DNA of 11,628 nt from Deltaproteobacteria bacterium (GCA_002707655.1 PANO01000089.1:1-11628); one strand, 5' to 3'. Positions 1 to 7,120 are shown, numbered from the stretch's first letter. Program-made: numbers and translations. Notes: a model not told the origin generated them from the letters alone.

Positions 1-1222
1 CGTCTTCGTGGCTAACTTTGTCATCGCAGGCCGGACAGGTTTCCGGAGGCAGGATTGGCAGCGCATTGGGGGGCCGTGCGGATCGAGCGACCGAGACGAT
101 TTTCGGAATGATCTCTCCGCCTTTCTCCAGCGTGACCAAGTCGCCAAGGTGCAGGTCGAGGTTGCGGACCTGCTCGAAATTGTGGAGGGTTGCTCGTCCG
201 ACCATCGTACCGTTGAGTTCGACAGGATCGACCAGCGCGATGGGCGTGATCACTCCGGTGCGTCCCACGCCAAGTTCGATACCCCGGATGCACGATTCTG
301 CTTGTTCGGTGGAAAATTTGTAGGCCGCCGCCCAGCGCGGGGACTTGGCCGTGACCCCAAGTTGCTTTTGTGTGCTGTAGGCATCCACTTTCAAAACCAC
401 ACCGTCAATGGCATAGGCCAGTTCGGAGTGGCGTGGTTCCCACCTGCGGCAATACTCTAGTGCCTCGGTGATGCTGGAGACGCAATGCCGCTCCGGATTG
501 ATAGGAAAACCGAGTTCTGTGAGTTGGTCGAGCGCGGCAGAGTGGTGCGCGGCTTCGATTCCGGACACGCAAGCATACACGAAAACTCCAAGTCTGCGGC
601 GACTCACCTCACTCGTGTCTAGCGTGCGGAGCGTCCCGGCAGCGGCGTTGCGCGGATTCCGGAAAGGCGGATCGTTTCCAGCGGTGCGGCGTTGGTTGAG
701 TTTTTCAAAGGCGTCCTTGCTCAGGAAAACCTCGCCGCGTACTTCAAGGTCAAGGGGTTCTGGCAACGCAACGGGCAGTTCCGGAATGGTCCGCAAGTTT
801 GCCGTCACTTCGTCGCCTTCCATACCATCACCCCGCGTGACCGCCGTAGCCAAGCGTCCTTGTTCATAGATTAACGCAATGGCGAGGCCGTCAATCTTGA
901 GTTCGCAGGTGTAGCTTAGGGTGGGCACCCCCAAGGGCTTGCGCAGACTCTCATCCCACTCCAGAATCGCTTGCTCGGAATAGAGATTTCCAAGACTGAG
1001 CATGGAGGTGGTGTGCCGCCGGGAGGGAAACGCCTGCTGCTGGTTTGTAGGAAATTGCAGCAGGGGCGAGGCCTCCATAAATGACTCCCCCGCCTGCGCT
1101 TCCAAGGCGTGGAGTTGGGACACCAAACCGTCGTACTCAATATCCGAAACCTTGGCCACGTCGCAGTAGTAAGCGTGGTTGAGGTCGTGGATGCGCTGGA
1201 CGAGATCGGTGGTTTTTGACAT
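1..1222 (-). CDS. ligA: NAD-dependent DNA ligase LigA, N-terminal 407 codons (C-terminus beyond left edge)
   Basis: Seals nicks in duplex DNA during replication and repair using NAD+ as adenylate donor. My minus-strand translation from ATG at 1222 is open without interruption to base 2. Seen: an N-terminal Ia-type region with HAYY at residues 17-20 and DIEYDGL at 27-33; the adenylation motif CELKIDG with catalytic Lys109; TRGDG at 129-133; VRGEVF at 161-166; NPRNAAAGTLR at 189-199; AIDGVVLKVD at 271-280; KSPRWAAAYKF at 293-303; the OB-fold start GVGRTGVITP at 318-327; and the first zinc-finger cysteine pair C396/C399. The helix-hairpin-helix and BRCT domains should lie beyond the left edge. 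The gene is divergent from rlmB across 144 bases. No Shine-Dalgarno is visible before the ATG. Every expected N-terminal landmark is present, so the gene appears intact as far as it can be seen. Confidence 0.96.
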   Translation of the reverse strand, partial: MSKTTDLVQRIHDLNHAYYCDVAKVSDIEYDGLVSQLHALEAQAGESFMEASPLLQFPTNQQQAFPSRRHTTSMLSLGNLYSEQAILEWDESLRKPLGVPTLSYTCELKIDGLAIALIYEQGRLATAVTRGDGMEGDEVTANLRTIPELPVALPEPLDLEVRGEVFLSKDAFEKLNQRRTAGNDPPFRNPRNAAAGTLRTLDTSEVSRRRLGVFVYACVSGIEAAHHSAALDQLTELGFPINPERHCVSSITEALEYCRRWEPRHSELAYAIDGVVLKVDAYSTQKQLGVTAKSPRWAAAYKFSTEQAESCIRGIELGVGRTGVITPIALVDPVELNGTMVGRATLHNFEQVRNLDLHLGDLVTLEKGGEIIPKIVSVARSARPPNALPILPPETCPACDDKVSHED

Positions 1223-1231
1223 GCGTTTATT

Positions 1232-1260
1232 GTTAGAAAAGTTCACGCCAATTTAGGCAA
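1232..1260 (-). promoter_or_regulatory. possible ligA promoter
   Basis: On the minus strand TTGCCT (1260-1255) and TCTAAC (1237-1232) are separated by 17 bases, giving a sigma70-like arrangement about 10 bases upstream of the ligA start codon. Both hexamers match the consensus only partly, and the leader would be very short. This is a suggestion only. I saw no better promoter pair in the rest of the 144-base divergent region, and no convincing one for rlmB. Confidence 0.25.
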
Positions 1261-1366
1261 ACCTCCAGAAAGTTGCCATCGGTTTTTGCGGAAAATCCAC
1301 AGACGACTTGTCATTCTCCCCAAAAACCGGGAAAACTCCATGCTTTGAGTGCTTTGCTCCAAAACG

Positions 1367-2203
1367 ATGAAAACCGCACCTCAGCGTCACTTTAACTCCC
1401 GGAAACGCCAGCAGGAGTTGGAATGGCTTTATGGCACCCATCCGGTGTTGGCGGCACTTCGGCACAAGCGCCGCAAGCTAGTCGGGTTGCACCTGAAGGA
1501 TTCCGGGAAAGACCGTTTGCAAGCTGTGGCCGAGGCTGCAAAAAAATCCGGAGTGCCAATCCATTATGAAACTCCTCGCTGGTTCAGTGACAATTTGGGG
1601 GAGTCGATCCACCAAGGGGTTGCCTTGCAGTGTGGTCCGCTGCCCCTGCTTGACGAAGCGGAACTGCCCGCTCTCAATTCCGGCAAGCCGAATCTGGTGT
1701 TTGTGCTGGATGGCGTGGAAGACCCACACAATCTGGGAGCGATTGTGCGGACGCTCGGTTTTTTCGGAGTCGGTGCAGTGGTGATCCCCAAGGATCGTAC
1801 AGCCGCCCTCTCGCCAGTTGCGGCCAAGGCTTCGGTGGGCGCACTCGAATGGTTCCCGGTGGTGAGCGTCACGAACTTGCATCGTTTTTTGGAGGGGCAG
1901 AAAAAGCGCGGCTACTGGGTGGTCGGACTGGACGGTGCATCCCGAAACCCCCTCCGGCAACTGGCATGGGATCGTCCGCTGATGGTGGTGTTGGGTGCCG
2001 AAGGCAGCGGATTGCGCCCCTTGACGAAACGTAGCTGCGACTGGCTGGTGAGCATTCCGGGAACACCGGAGGTGGAATCGCTCAACGTGAGCAACGCCGC
2101 TGCAGTCACCTGCTATCACTTGCGGAACACCGTGAGTGTCCCGGAATTTGCAACTCCCTTGCAAACAGCACCTGCTGGCCATTCCTCTGAGTTCGTGTCG
2201 TGA
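1367..2203 (+). CDS. rlmB: TrmH/SpoU-family 23S rRNA 2'-O-ribose methyltransferase (RlmB type)
   Basis: Predicted SAM-dependent methyltransferase of the knotted SPOUT superfamily; RlmB methylates G2251 in the 23S rRNA peptidyl-transferase centre. With the ATG at 1367 the protein is 278 aa. Seen: an N-terminal substrate-binding domain opening with YGTHPVLAAL (residues 22-31); SPOUT motif 1 DGVEDPHNLGAIVRT (115-129); motif 2 LGAEGSGLR (209-217), where the SAM knot begins; motif 3 IPGTPEVESLNVSNAAAV (230-247). A GTG at 1349 in the same frame would add six residues, but the ATG gives a more usual N-terminus. About 20 residues follow the methyltransferase core. The TGA stop lies inside the fliJ start (GTGA overlap), so translation of the two is probably coupled. 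The family is certain; the exact target (RlmB or another SpoU member) is inferred from the N-terminal domain. Confidence 0.93.
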   Translation: MKTAPQRHFNSRKRQQELEWLYGTHPVLAALRHKRRKLVGLHLKDSGKDRLQAVAEAAKKSGVPIHYETPRWFSDNLGESIHQGVALQCGPLPLLDEAELPALNSGKPNLVFVLDGVEDPHNLGAIVRTLGFFGVGAVVIPKDRTAALSPVAAKASVGALEWFPVVSVTNLHRFLEGQKKRGYWVVGLDGASRNPLRQLAWDRPLMVVLGAEGSGLRPLTKRSCDWLVSIPGTPEVESLNVSNAAAVTCYHLRNTVSVPEFATPLQTAPAGHSSEFVS

Positions 2204-2643
2204 AGAAATTTCGGTTGCAGACCGCCTTGAAAGTGAGGGAACGCCTAGAGAAACTCTACCAAAAAGCACTTGCTCAAGAAGTGCAGATCTATCAAAAACT
2301 GCTGGACCAACGCCAAGTGCTGCACGAGAGCCGGGCCGAAAACGGCAGCGCGTTGGACAACTCGAAGCAGCACGGGTTCACGATGCCCCAACTGCAAGTC
2401 CGGGATCGCTTCGAGCAGCGACTGCAATACCTGATTGAAATCTCGGATGAGCAAATCCAGCAGCAAGCACAGATGGTGGAGGTCAAGCAACAGGAACTGA
2501 TTGGAGCCACCCAGAAGAAGCGTGTTCTGGAAATCCTCCAAGAAAAACAGGAGCGCGAAGAGCGCGAAATAGAGGAACGCGAAGAGGGCATGGAAGCGGA
2601 TGAAATTGCCCAGAATCTCTGGCGCAGACCTCCAGTCACCTAA
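2200..2643 (+). CDS. fliJ: flagellar export protein FliJ
   Basis: Cytoplasmic coiled-coil protein of the flagellar type III export apparatus; FliJ sits in the FliI ATPase ring and escorts export chaperones to the gate. The 147-aa product is of normal FliJ length and almost entirely helical and charged. It opens with KKFRLQTALKVRERLEK (2-18), the usual FliJ N-terminal pattern, and has the typical C-terminal stretch with KKRVLEILQEKQERE (107-121) followed by an Asp-Glu rich tail. The start is GTG at 2200, overlapping the rlmB TGA by four bases; no Shine-Dalgarno is needed if translation is coupled. fliH and fliI, the usual upstream partners, are absent here: the gene before it is rlmB and before that ligA on the other strand. 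Identity rests on length, coiled-coil pattern and position before motE/ylxF-fliK-flgD-flgE. Confidence 0.88.
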   Translation: MKKFRLQTALKVRERLEKLYQKALAQEVQIYQKLLDQRQVLHESRAENGSALDNSKQHGFTMPQLQVRDRFEQRLQYLIEISDEQIQQQAQMVEVKQQELIGATQKKRVLEILQEKQEREEREIEEREEGMEADEIAQNLWRRPPVT

Positions 2644-2645
2644 GT

Positions 2646-2666
2646 CAGGTTTGCAAAACAGACCTG
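2646..2666 (+). other. intercistronic hairpin between fliJ and the motE/ylxF-type gene
   Basis: CAGGTTTG and CAGACCTG form an 8-bp stem (one G-U wobble) around the loop CAAAA, starting 2 bases after the fliJ stop. No U-run follows, so it does not look like an intrinsic terminator. An mRNA-stability or processing element is possible. The rest of the 73-base gap shows no clear signal. Confidence 0.45.
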
Positions 2667-2716
2667 GAACGATGAAAATTTAACCTCACAGTTGAAGACC
2701 AAAACCAGCAAGTGTC

Positions 2717-3298
2717 ATGAAAACCACAAACAAATTGATCGCCTTGGGAGTTTTCTTGGTGGTGACTTGTCAGGCAAGGCCCGCTTATAGCATAACCACA
2801 GATGAACTTTCAGAATCGGTCAAGGCACTCTGCCGGGATTACGGACTGGAGTTCTGCGCCGGGCCTCCCAAGGATGCGGCAGGAGACGCACCGAAAAAGC
2901 GCGAGTTCACGGAGACGGAAAAGCAAATCCTCTCTCGGCTCGTTGAGCAGTCGGAGCAGATCAAGCAACGGGAGACAGACCTCTCCCGGCGAGAGGCGCA
3001 GTTCAAGGCGTTGCAGGAGGACATCCAGCGGTAGATTAGCCAACTGGAGAAACTCCAAAAGAAGATTGCGGACGACATCTCTAAGAAGAAGTCGCAAGAT
3101 CAAGTGAAACTGGACAAGGCCGTCTCGTTTTACGCTAAGATGGACGCCGCCACGGCGGCACAGTCCATTGCAAAGCTCGATCAGTCAACGGCAGTCCGCA
3201 TCCTCATTCGGATGAAGGACAAGCAAGCCGCGGAGGTGCTGGCCAACATGGGGCCAGACAAATCTGCTGAGCTGATTGCCGAGATCACCAACAAATAA
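2717..3298 (+). pseudogene. MotE/YlxF-type flagellar protein interrupted by an in-frame TAG (codon 106)
   Basis: The reading frame from ATG 2717 to the TAA at 3296-3298 would give 193 residues, but codon 106 (3032-3034) is TAG. Before it lie a short basic N-terminus, a hydrophobic segment (about residues 7-18, signal peptide or membrane anchor), cysteines at 39 and 47, and a charged coiled coil (about 65-105). After it, in the same frame, the coiled coil continues to about residue 130, followed by an MgtE_N-like helical domain with YAKMDAATAA (139-148), AVRILIRM, and VLANMGPDKSAELI near the C-terminus. This architecture is that of MotE (chaperone of MotC in alphaproteobacteria) and Bacillus YlxF, and YlxF occupies the same place between fliJ and fliK. 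CAG to TAG is one transition, and Gln fits the coiled coil. It may be a recent nonsense mutation, a sequencing error, or a read-through gene; a 105-aa protein lacking the MgtE_N part is the default product. Restart at GTG 3104 lacks a Shine-Dalgarno. Confidence 0.8.
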
Positions 3299-3300
3299 AC

Positions 3301-3326
3301 GACCCTCAGCACGGTGGCGGAGGGTC
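3301..3326 (+). other. intercistronic hairpin between the motE/ylxF-type gene and fliK
   Basis: GACCCTC (3301-3307) and GAGGGTC (3320-3326) form a perfect 7-bp stem around a 12-base loop, beginning 2 bases after the TAA stop. TTCGGAAAGGA follows rather than a U-run, so it is not an obvious terminator. It ends shortly before the fliK ribosome binding site (GGAAAGGA, 3330-3337) and could influence access to it. Confidence 0.45.
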
Positions 3327-3344
3327 TTCGGAAAGGACGCCAAC

Positions 3345-4649
3345 GTGTTGATTCCCTCGATGACGGGGCAAACCCCGTCTACGCCCAACCCGGCAGCCGC
3401 TGGGGGTGAGGCCGCCGAGTCTTCCCAAACACATTCTGAATTTGAGGCTCTCTTGAATGGAGCCTCAGGCGAGCCAGACCTCGCCTGGGCATTGGAAGCT
3501 GCCCAAGCCCCGGAACTCTCCGAAACTCTGGAGGGCGAGTTTTCGGCGGAGGCGTTTGCCGACTTCCAAGCGGAAGAGAAATTTGGCGACGACGAGGATT
3601 TCCTGCTGGCCGCCTTGGCCCCGAACGCCCTTTCCGAAGATCTTCGTGCATCCGGAGCAGCACTCAACCCCCGCAAGGACTTTCCCGGATTCCAGTCATT
3701 GCCCAAGACTCCGGAAACACTCAAGTCCGAGTACTTCCAGAACACAACGGCCCTCAAGTCCGAGGTGTTGGAGGTGCCTGATCCCCGTATCGCCGATTTT
3801 GAGACGATGCGCCCTGCTCCCAGCCTTGAAGAACAAGTTTTTACCGAGGAGGTGGCCAAGGAAGACATGGACCTGCCGGAGTTTGAACGTTTTCTGCGGT
3901 CGCCGCAGGAAACACGTCACCTTCCGGAAGCCGAACCACTGAAGGCCAAGGACGTGCTGGCGCAGTCTAGGCTTGCAGAGGTTCCGGTCGAAGAGCTTGA
4001 GCCGTCACAGCTTCCAGCGGCACGTCAAGCGCTGTATGCCAAAACAGGAGAGGCAGAGCGGTTTGAATTTTCCATGCGCGACCTGAATCAGGTGCTGACC
4101 CGCACTCCGGAAGCGCAAGCCGTGCAGTCCAACACCAGTTCGGTGATTGCCCCGTTGGCTATAGACGCGGCTATGGTTCGCATGGAAGCCGGAGCCTCCG
4201 TGAAGGAAGTTCCGATCTTGCAAGCCTCGCAAGACCTTCCCTTTGACATCGAGCAGGTCGTCAGCCGAGTCCGTGTGATGAGCAACGGTGAAACGCAGGA
4301 AATCACCCTGCGGATGGAACCGGAGCACTTGGGGCGTGTGTTGCTGAAGGTTCGGCAGGCCGGCAACCAACTCACCGTTGAGATGCGGGTGGACAACCCC
4401 GCCGCCAAGCAAATGATCGAAGCCGGGTTTGACACCCTGCGCAGTCGGTTCCTTGATCAGGAATTCGCCTATCAGGAGATGCGAATGAACGTCAACGTGG
4501 ATCAACGCGGATCACAACAGCAGGCGCAACAAGAAGCGTTTCATGAAGAACTGGTTGGCAACATCCGGCCCGGCGAAACGGAAGCAGATTCCGTACTCAA
4601 CACCCCCCGGACACAGCGCCACGACGGCAGCTTGAGTGTCCTCGCCTAA
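3345..4649 (+). CDS. fliK: flagellar hook-length control protein FliK
   Basis: Exported ruler that measures the growing hook and switches the export gate from hook to filament substrates. From GTG 3345 the protein is 434 aa, normal for FliK. I chose this GTG because GGAAAGGA ends 7 bases before it; the frame stays open back to TTG 3276, but that would overlap the preceding gene, and ATG 3360 is an alternative. The first roughly 290 residues are low-complexity, Glu/Ala/Pro-rich and poorly conserved, as expected of the ruler segment. The C-terminal Flg_hook domain (about 298-385) is clear: EITLRMEPEHLGRVLLKV, then GNQLTVEMRVDNPAAKQMI, then LRSRFLDQEF. A Gln-rich tail follows. Gene order (before flgD and flgE) supports the call. 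Confidence 0.92.
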   Translation: MLIPSMTGQTPSTPNPAAAGGEAAESSQTHSEFEALLNGASGEPDLAWALEAAQAPELSETLEGEFSAEAFADFQAEEKFGDDEDFLLAALAPNALSEDLRASGAALNPRKDFPGFQSLPKTPETLKSEYFQNTTALKSEVLEVPDPRIADFETMRPAPSLEEQVFTEEVAKEDMDLPEFERFLRSPQETRHLPEAEPLKAKDVLAQSRLAEVPVEELEPSQLPAARQALYAKTGEAERFEFSMRDLNQVLTRTPEAQAVQSNTSSVIAPLAIDAAMVRMEAGASVKEVPILQASQDLPFDIEQVVSRVRVMSNGETQEITLRMEPEHLGRVLLKVRQAGNQLTVEMRVDNPAAKQMIEAGFDTLRSRFLDQEFAYQEMRMNVNVDQRGSQQQAQQEAFHEELVGNIRPGETEADSVLNTPRTQRHDGSLSVLA

Positions 4650-4662
4650 CACAATGAACAGT

Positions 4663-4683
4663 GCTAACTGCTAACTAATAACT
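4663..4683 (+). repeat. tandem heptamer repeat in the fliK-flgD gap
   Basis: GCTAACT occurs twice in tandem (4663-4669, 4670-4676), followed by the degenerate copy AATAACT (4677-4683). The array fills most of the 38-base gap before the flgD ATG at 4688 and supplies stop codons in more than one frame. No Shine-Dalgarno is seen before flgD. Confidence 0.5.
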
Positions 4684-4687
4684 GAAC

Positions 4688-5476
4688 ATGCAAGCAAGTC
4701 AAGTCCAGCAGGCCATCACCACTGCTAAATCCACCCAGCAGAACATGACCGCTCGGGGAACGGCGGACAACCGTGAGTTGGGTAAGCAGGATTTTTTGAA
4801 CCTGCTGATGACCCAGTTGGCTAATCAGGATCCCACCGATCCAATGAAGCCAGAGCAGATGATGCAGCAGATGGCGTCTCTGGGAACCGTTGAACAGTTG
4901 CAGAACCTCAACGCCCAAACCCGGCAGGTGATTGGCTTGCAGAAGCAAATCGCTCGCGCCAGCGCCAGCAGCCTGCTCGGACGCGATGTGGAAGTGGGTT
5001 CGACCAGCCTGTCGGTGCAGAGTGGGGTGACGCAGCCTGTCAGCTTCAAACTACAAGGCGATGCCGAACGGGTCGCGGTGCATGTCTTCGGCACTGGAGG
5101 AGACCTCGTGCGCCGTGTGGACCTCAAGGCTCAAGGCATGGGCGAACACCAGTTTGTCTGGGATGGACTTGACGGCGACGGCGACACCATGCCGGATGGC
5201 AACTACCGCTTTGATGTTGTCGCCAAGACTGCCGAAAGCGGCGAGGTTCCCGTGGTGATCTCCAAGGCCGGGATGGTTGCCGGAGTGCGCTTCGATGGCG
5301 AGCAACCGCTGGTGAAGATCAACGGAGATTGGATTGTGGCCAGCAAGATTATGGGGATGAGCAACCTGAGCGAACGTCGCTTTGGGCAAGCCACCCCGCT
5401 GCCTCTCAAAGAAGATTTGCTGCCCGCAGCCACGCTGGTGGAACTCCAGCGTCGGCAACTGCAGGTAGAGGATTGA
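4688..5476 (+). CDS. flgD: flagellar hook capping / basal-body rod modification protein FlgD
   Basis: Scaffold that caps the growing hook and directs polymerisation of FlgE; exported through the flagellar type III system. The 262-aa product has the diagnostic FlgD N-terminal region: LGKQDFLNLLMTQLANQDP (31-49), then DPMKPEQMMQQMASLGTVEQ with its Met/Gln-rich helix. The middle carries the Tudor/Ig-like FlgD cap domain, recognisable by FVWDGLDGDGDTMPDGNYRF. A C-terminal tail of about 45 residues (from roughly 217) ends the protein. Length is slightly above the E. coli protein. The gene starts at ATG 4688, 38 bases after fliK, with no visible Shine-Dalgarno, and flgE follows after 62 bases. The assignment is firm from motif and gene order. 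Confidence 0.95.
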   Translation: MQASQVQQAITTAKSTQQNMTARGTADNRELGKQDFLNLLMTQLANQDPTDPMKPEQMMQQMASLGTVEQLQNLNAQTRQVIGLQKQIARASASSLLGRDVEVGSTSLSVQSGVTQPVSFKLQGDAERVAVHVFGTGGDLVRRVDLKAQGMGEHQFVWDGLDGDGDTMPDGNYRFDVVAKTAESGEVPVVISKAGMVAGVRFDGEQPLVKINGDWIVASKIMGMSNLSERRFGQATPLPLKEDLLPAATLVELQRRQLQVED

Positions 5477-5498
5477 TTTTCACAGACGATTTTAACTC

Positions 5499-5515
5499 CG
5501 GGGCAGCACGCCCCG
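5499..5515 (+). other. hairpin upstream of the flgE ribosome binding site
   Basis: CGGGGC, loop AGCAC, GCCCCG: a perfect 6-bp GC-only stem in the flgD-flgE gap. AAGGAG, the flgE ribosome binding site (5526-5531), begins 10 bases later and is spaced 7 bases from the ATG at 5539. No U-run follows, so it is not a terminator. Such a hairpin could protect the downstream mRNA end and favour hook-protein output, which is an inference. Confidence 0.5.
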
Positions 5516-5538
5516 TAACCTGAACAAGGAGCGCATCC

Positions 5539-7023
5539 ATGGCCCTTCTGGGATCTCTTCAAACAGGCGCAAGTGGTGTCAAGACCTATGGCAAAGCCAT
5601 GCAGGTCACGGGTAACAACATCTCGAACGTCAACACTTTCGGCTTCAAACGCAACATCATCGCCTTTGAAGACCTGCTCGGCAACGACTATCCGCAAGGC
5701 CGCTCGTTCACCAAAGTCAGCAACGGGGTGAAGATTGGTAGCGTTGAGATGGAAGTCTCTCAGGGTGCCTTGGAAAGCACTCAGCTCACAACGGACTTGG
5801 CCATCGCTGGAAGTGGCTATTTCACGGTGATTGACCCCAGCACGAGCAATGAGTACTTCACCAGAAATGGGCAGATGTCGTATGACAAGGACGGATTCTT
5901 GGCCACTCCACGGGGTTATCGGGTGCAAGCCTTAGAGGTGGACCGGATCACCAAGGAGAGCAAGGGGTTGCCGGGGTCGCTGAAGATTTTGGGACTGGTG
6001 GACCCGCCGCAACCGTCAGGAGATGGACGTAACAACACGGGTATGAAAATCGCGGCCAATTTGGACGCGAACGCCGTGGTGAAGGACGTGCCTTTCGATC
6101 CCACCAACGTTCGGGACACGATGTATAACTTTGCGACCTCGACGACGGTGTACGACCAGTATGGGAACACGCACACGGCCTCCGTGGTCTTCCGCAAGCG
6201 TCCGGACCTCCCGGAGCAGGTGGACGGGGCAACGGGCCTGCCCGTTCCGGGCAGTGGTGTCCGCAACCAGTGGGAGTACTACCTGCTGTTTGACGGAGCC
6301 TCGCTCGGACAGGTTCCCGGAACGCTGCTCGCGGTGGGGGGCGGGTTCATGCAGTTCACTGGAGATGGCAAGCTGATCGCTGCTACGAGCGGAAGCTTTG
6401 AGGCTCAACCTGGTGGAGTCGGTCCGGACGGACAGCCGTTGCCGGGAGGGCCACCCCGTTTGATTCCGCAGCCGGTTGATCCGGAAACCGGAGTCCCGCA
6501 GTTCGCGGTGCCGTTCAACGGCGAGGACCCGATCGTCTTGGGCCTGCACCTTGGTGACGGCTTCAATCCGGACGATCCCACGGATCCCCGGACAGGTTTG
6601 GATGGAATCACCCAGTTTGCCGGGAAGTACAACACTGTCGAAGCCAGTGCCGATGGCAACGGCTCTGGAAATTTGGAGAGCATCTTCGTCGAAGGGGACG
6701 GTACGGTGACTGGGGTTTTTGATTCCGGATACAACCGCCCGATTGGTCGCATGATCCTCACCAAGTTTGACAACCCAGGTAAGCTCGCCCAGCTTGGCGA
6801 CAATCTTTTGGTCGAAACATTGAGTTCCGGCAAAAAGGTGAGTGGTGAACCCGGAACCGCCGGATTCGGCGAAATTCGCAGTCAGATGCTGGAGCAGTCC
6901 AACGTGGACCTCTCGCTGGAATTCGTGAAAATGATCGAATCGCAACGAGCCTTTCAGGCCAACGCTAAGACCGTGACCACCAGTGACGAGATGATTGTTG
7001 ATCTTGTCAACATGAAGCGCTAA
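5539..7023 (+). CDS. flgE: flagellar hook protein FlgE
   Basis: Structural subunit of the hook, the universal joint between rod and filament; exported and assembled under the FlgD cap. The 494-aa product begins with the rod/hook signature, including TGNNISNVNTFGFKR (24-38), and ends with the matching FlgE C-terminal helix: SNVDLSLEFVKMIESQRAF and TVTTSDEMIVDLVNMK. Both terminal helices pair to form the tubular core. The middle is longer than in enterobacterial FlgE (about 400 aa) and contains a Gly/Pro/Asp-rich stretch at roughly residues 290-350, with GPDGQPLPGG and DDPTDPRTGLDG, probably surface-exposed loops of the outer domains. The start is ATG 5539 with a good AAGGAG ribosome binding site, the best in the operon, in keeping with the high copy number of hook protein. 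A strong terminator hairpin follows. Confidence 0.96.
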   Translation: MALLGSLQTGASGVKTYGKAMQVTGNNISNVNTFGFKRNIIAFEDLLGNDYPQGRSFTKVSNGVKIGSVEMEVSQGALESTQLTTDLAIAGSGYFTVIDPSTSNEYFTRNGQMSYDKDGFLATPRGYRVQALEVDRITKESKGLPGSLKILGLVDPPQPSGDGRNNTGMKIAANLDANAVVKDVPFDPTNVRDTMYNFATSTTVYDQYGNTHTASVVFRKRPDLPEQVDGATGLPVPGSGVRNQWEYYLLFDGASLGQVPGTLLAVGGGFMQFTGDGKLIAATSGSFEAQPGGVGPDGQPLPGGPPRLIPQPVDPETGVPQFAVPFNGEDPIVLGLHLGDGFNPDDPTDPRTGLDGITQFAGKYNTVEASADGNGSGNLESIFVEGDGTVTGVFDSGYNRPIGRMILTKFDNPGKLAQLGDNLLVETLSSGKKVSGEPGTAGFGEIRSQMLEQSNVDLSLEFVKMIESQRAFQANAKTVTTSDEMIVDLVNMKR

Positions 7024-7036
7024 TCGCCTTCCTCCT

Positions 7037-7070
7037 GAGCTGCGGGATGCTCCCGCAGCTCGTCTCTTTT
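7037..7070 (+). terminator. intrinsic terminator after flgE
   Basis: An 11-bp perfect stem (7037-7047 with 7051-7061, loop TGC) is followed by GTCTCTTTT (7062-7070) on the plus strand. It lies 13 bases after the flgE stop and ends the flagellar operon. The minus-strand side is followed by AGGAGGAAGG, without a U-run, so it is less likely to serve the convergent AEC gene. Confidence 0.85.
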
Positions 7071-7120
7071 CCCAGTAATTTCCAGACAAGTGCTCCTTCA
7101 CGCAGTGCGTGGTTTTATCC

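Noticed and set aside
8..874. Several plus-strand reading frames across the left end
   Set aside because: They are antisense to the continuous LigA frame on the minus strand, which carries all the expected ligase motifs; the plus-strand products show no recognisable motif.
916..1140. Short minus-strand reading frame inside ligA suggesting a frameshift
   Set aside because: I translated the ligA frame codon by codon from 1222 to 2 and found no break; this frame is an out-of-phase shadow.
1308..1336. TTGTCA with a 17-base spacer as an rlmB promoter
   Set aside because: The would-be -10 hexamer GAAAAC matches the consensus too poorly to call.
1478..2269. 263-codon minus-strand reading frame opposite rlmB
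   Set aside because: Antisense shadow; the plus-strand product has clear SPOUT methyltransferase motifs.
3104..3298. Downstream half of the motE/ylxF-type gene as an independent small gene starting at GTG 3104
   Set aside because: No Shine-Dalgarno precedes the GTG, it is in phase with the upstream half, and the coiled coil continues across the TAG; one interrupted gene is the simpler reading.
6016..7101. Long (361 codon) minus-strand reading frame opposite flgE
   Set aside because: It lies almost wholly antisense to flgE, has no recognisable domain and is Arg/His-rich as expected for a shadow of GC-rich coding sequence.
7099..7111. Small palindrome CACGC-AGT-GCGTG followed by GTTTTAT, a possible second terminator
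   Set aside because: The stem is only 5 bp; on the strand of the nearby AEC gene no U-run follows, and the plus-strand operon already has a much stronger terminator at 7037-7070.
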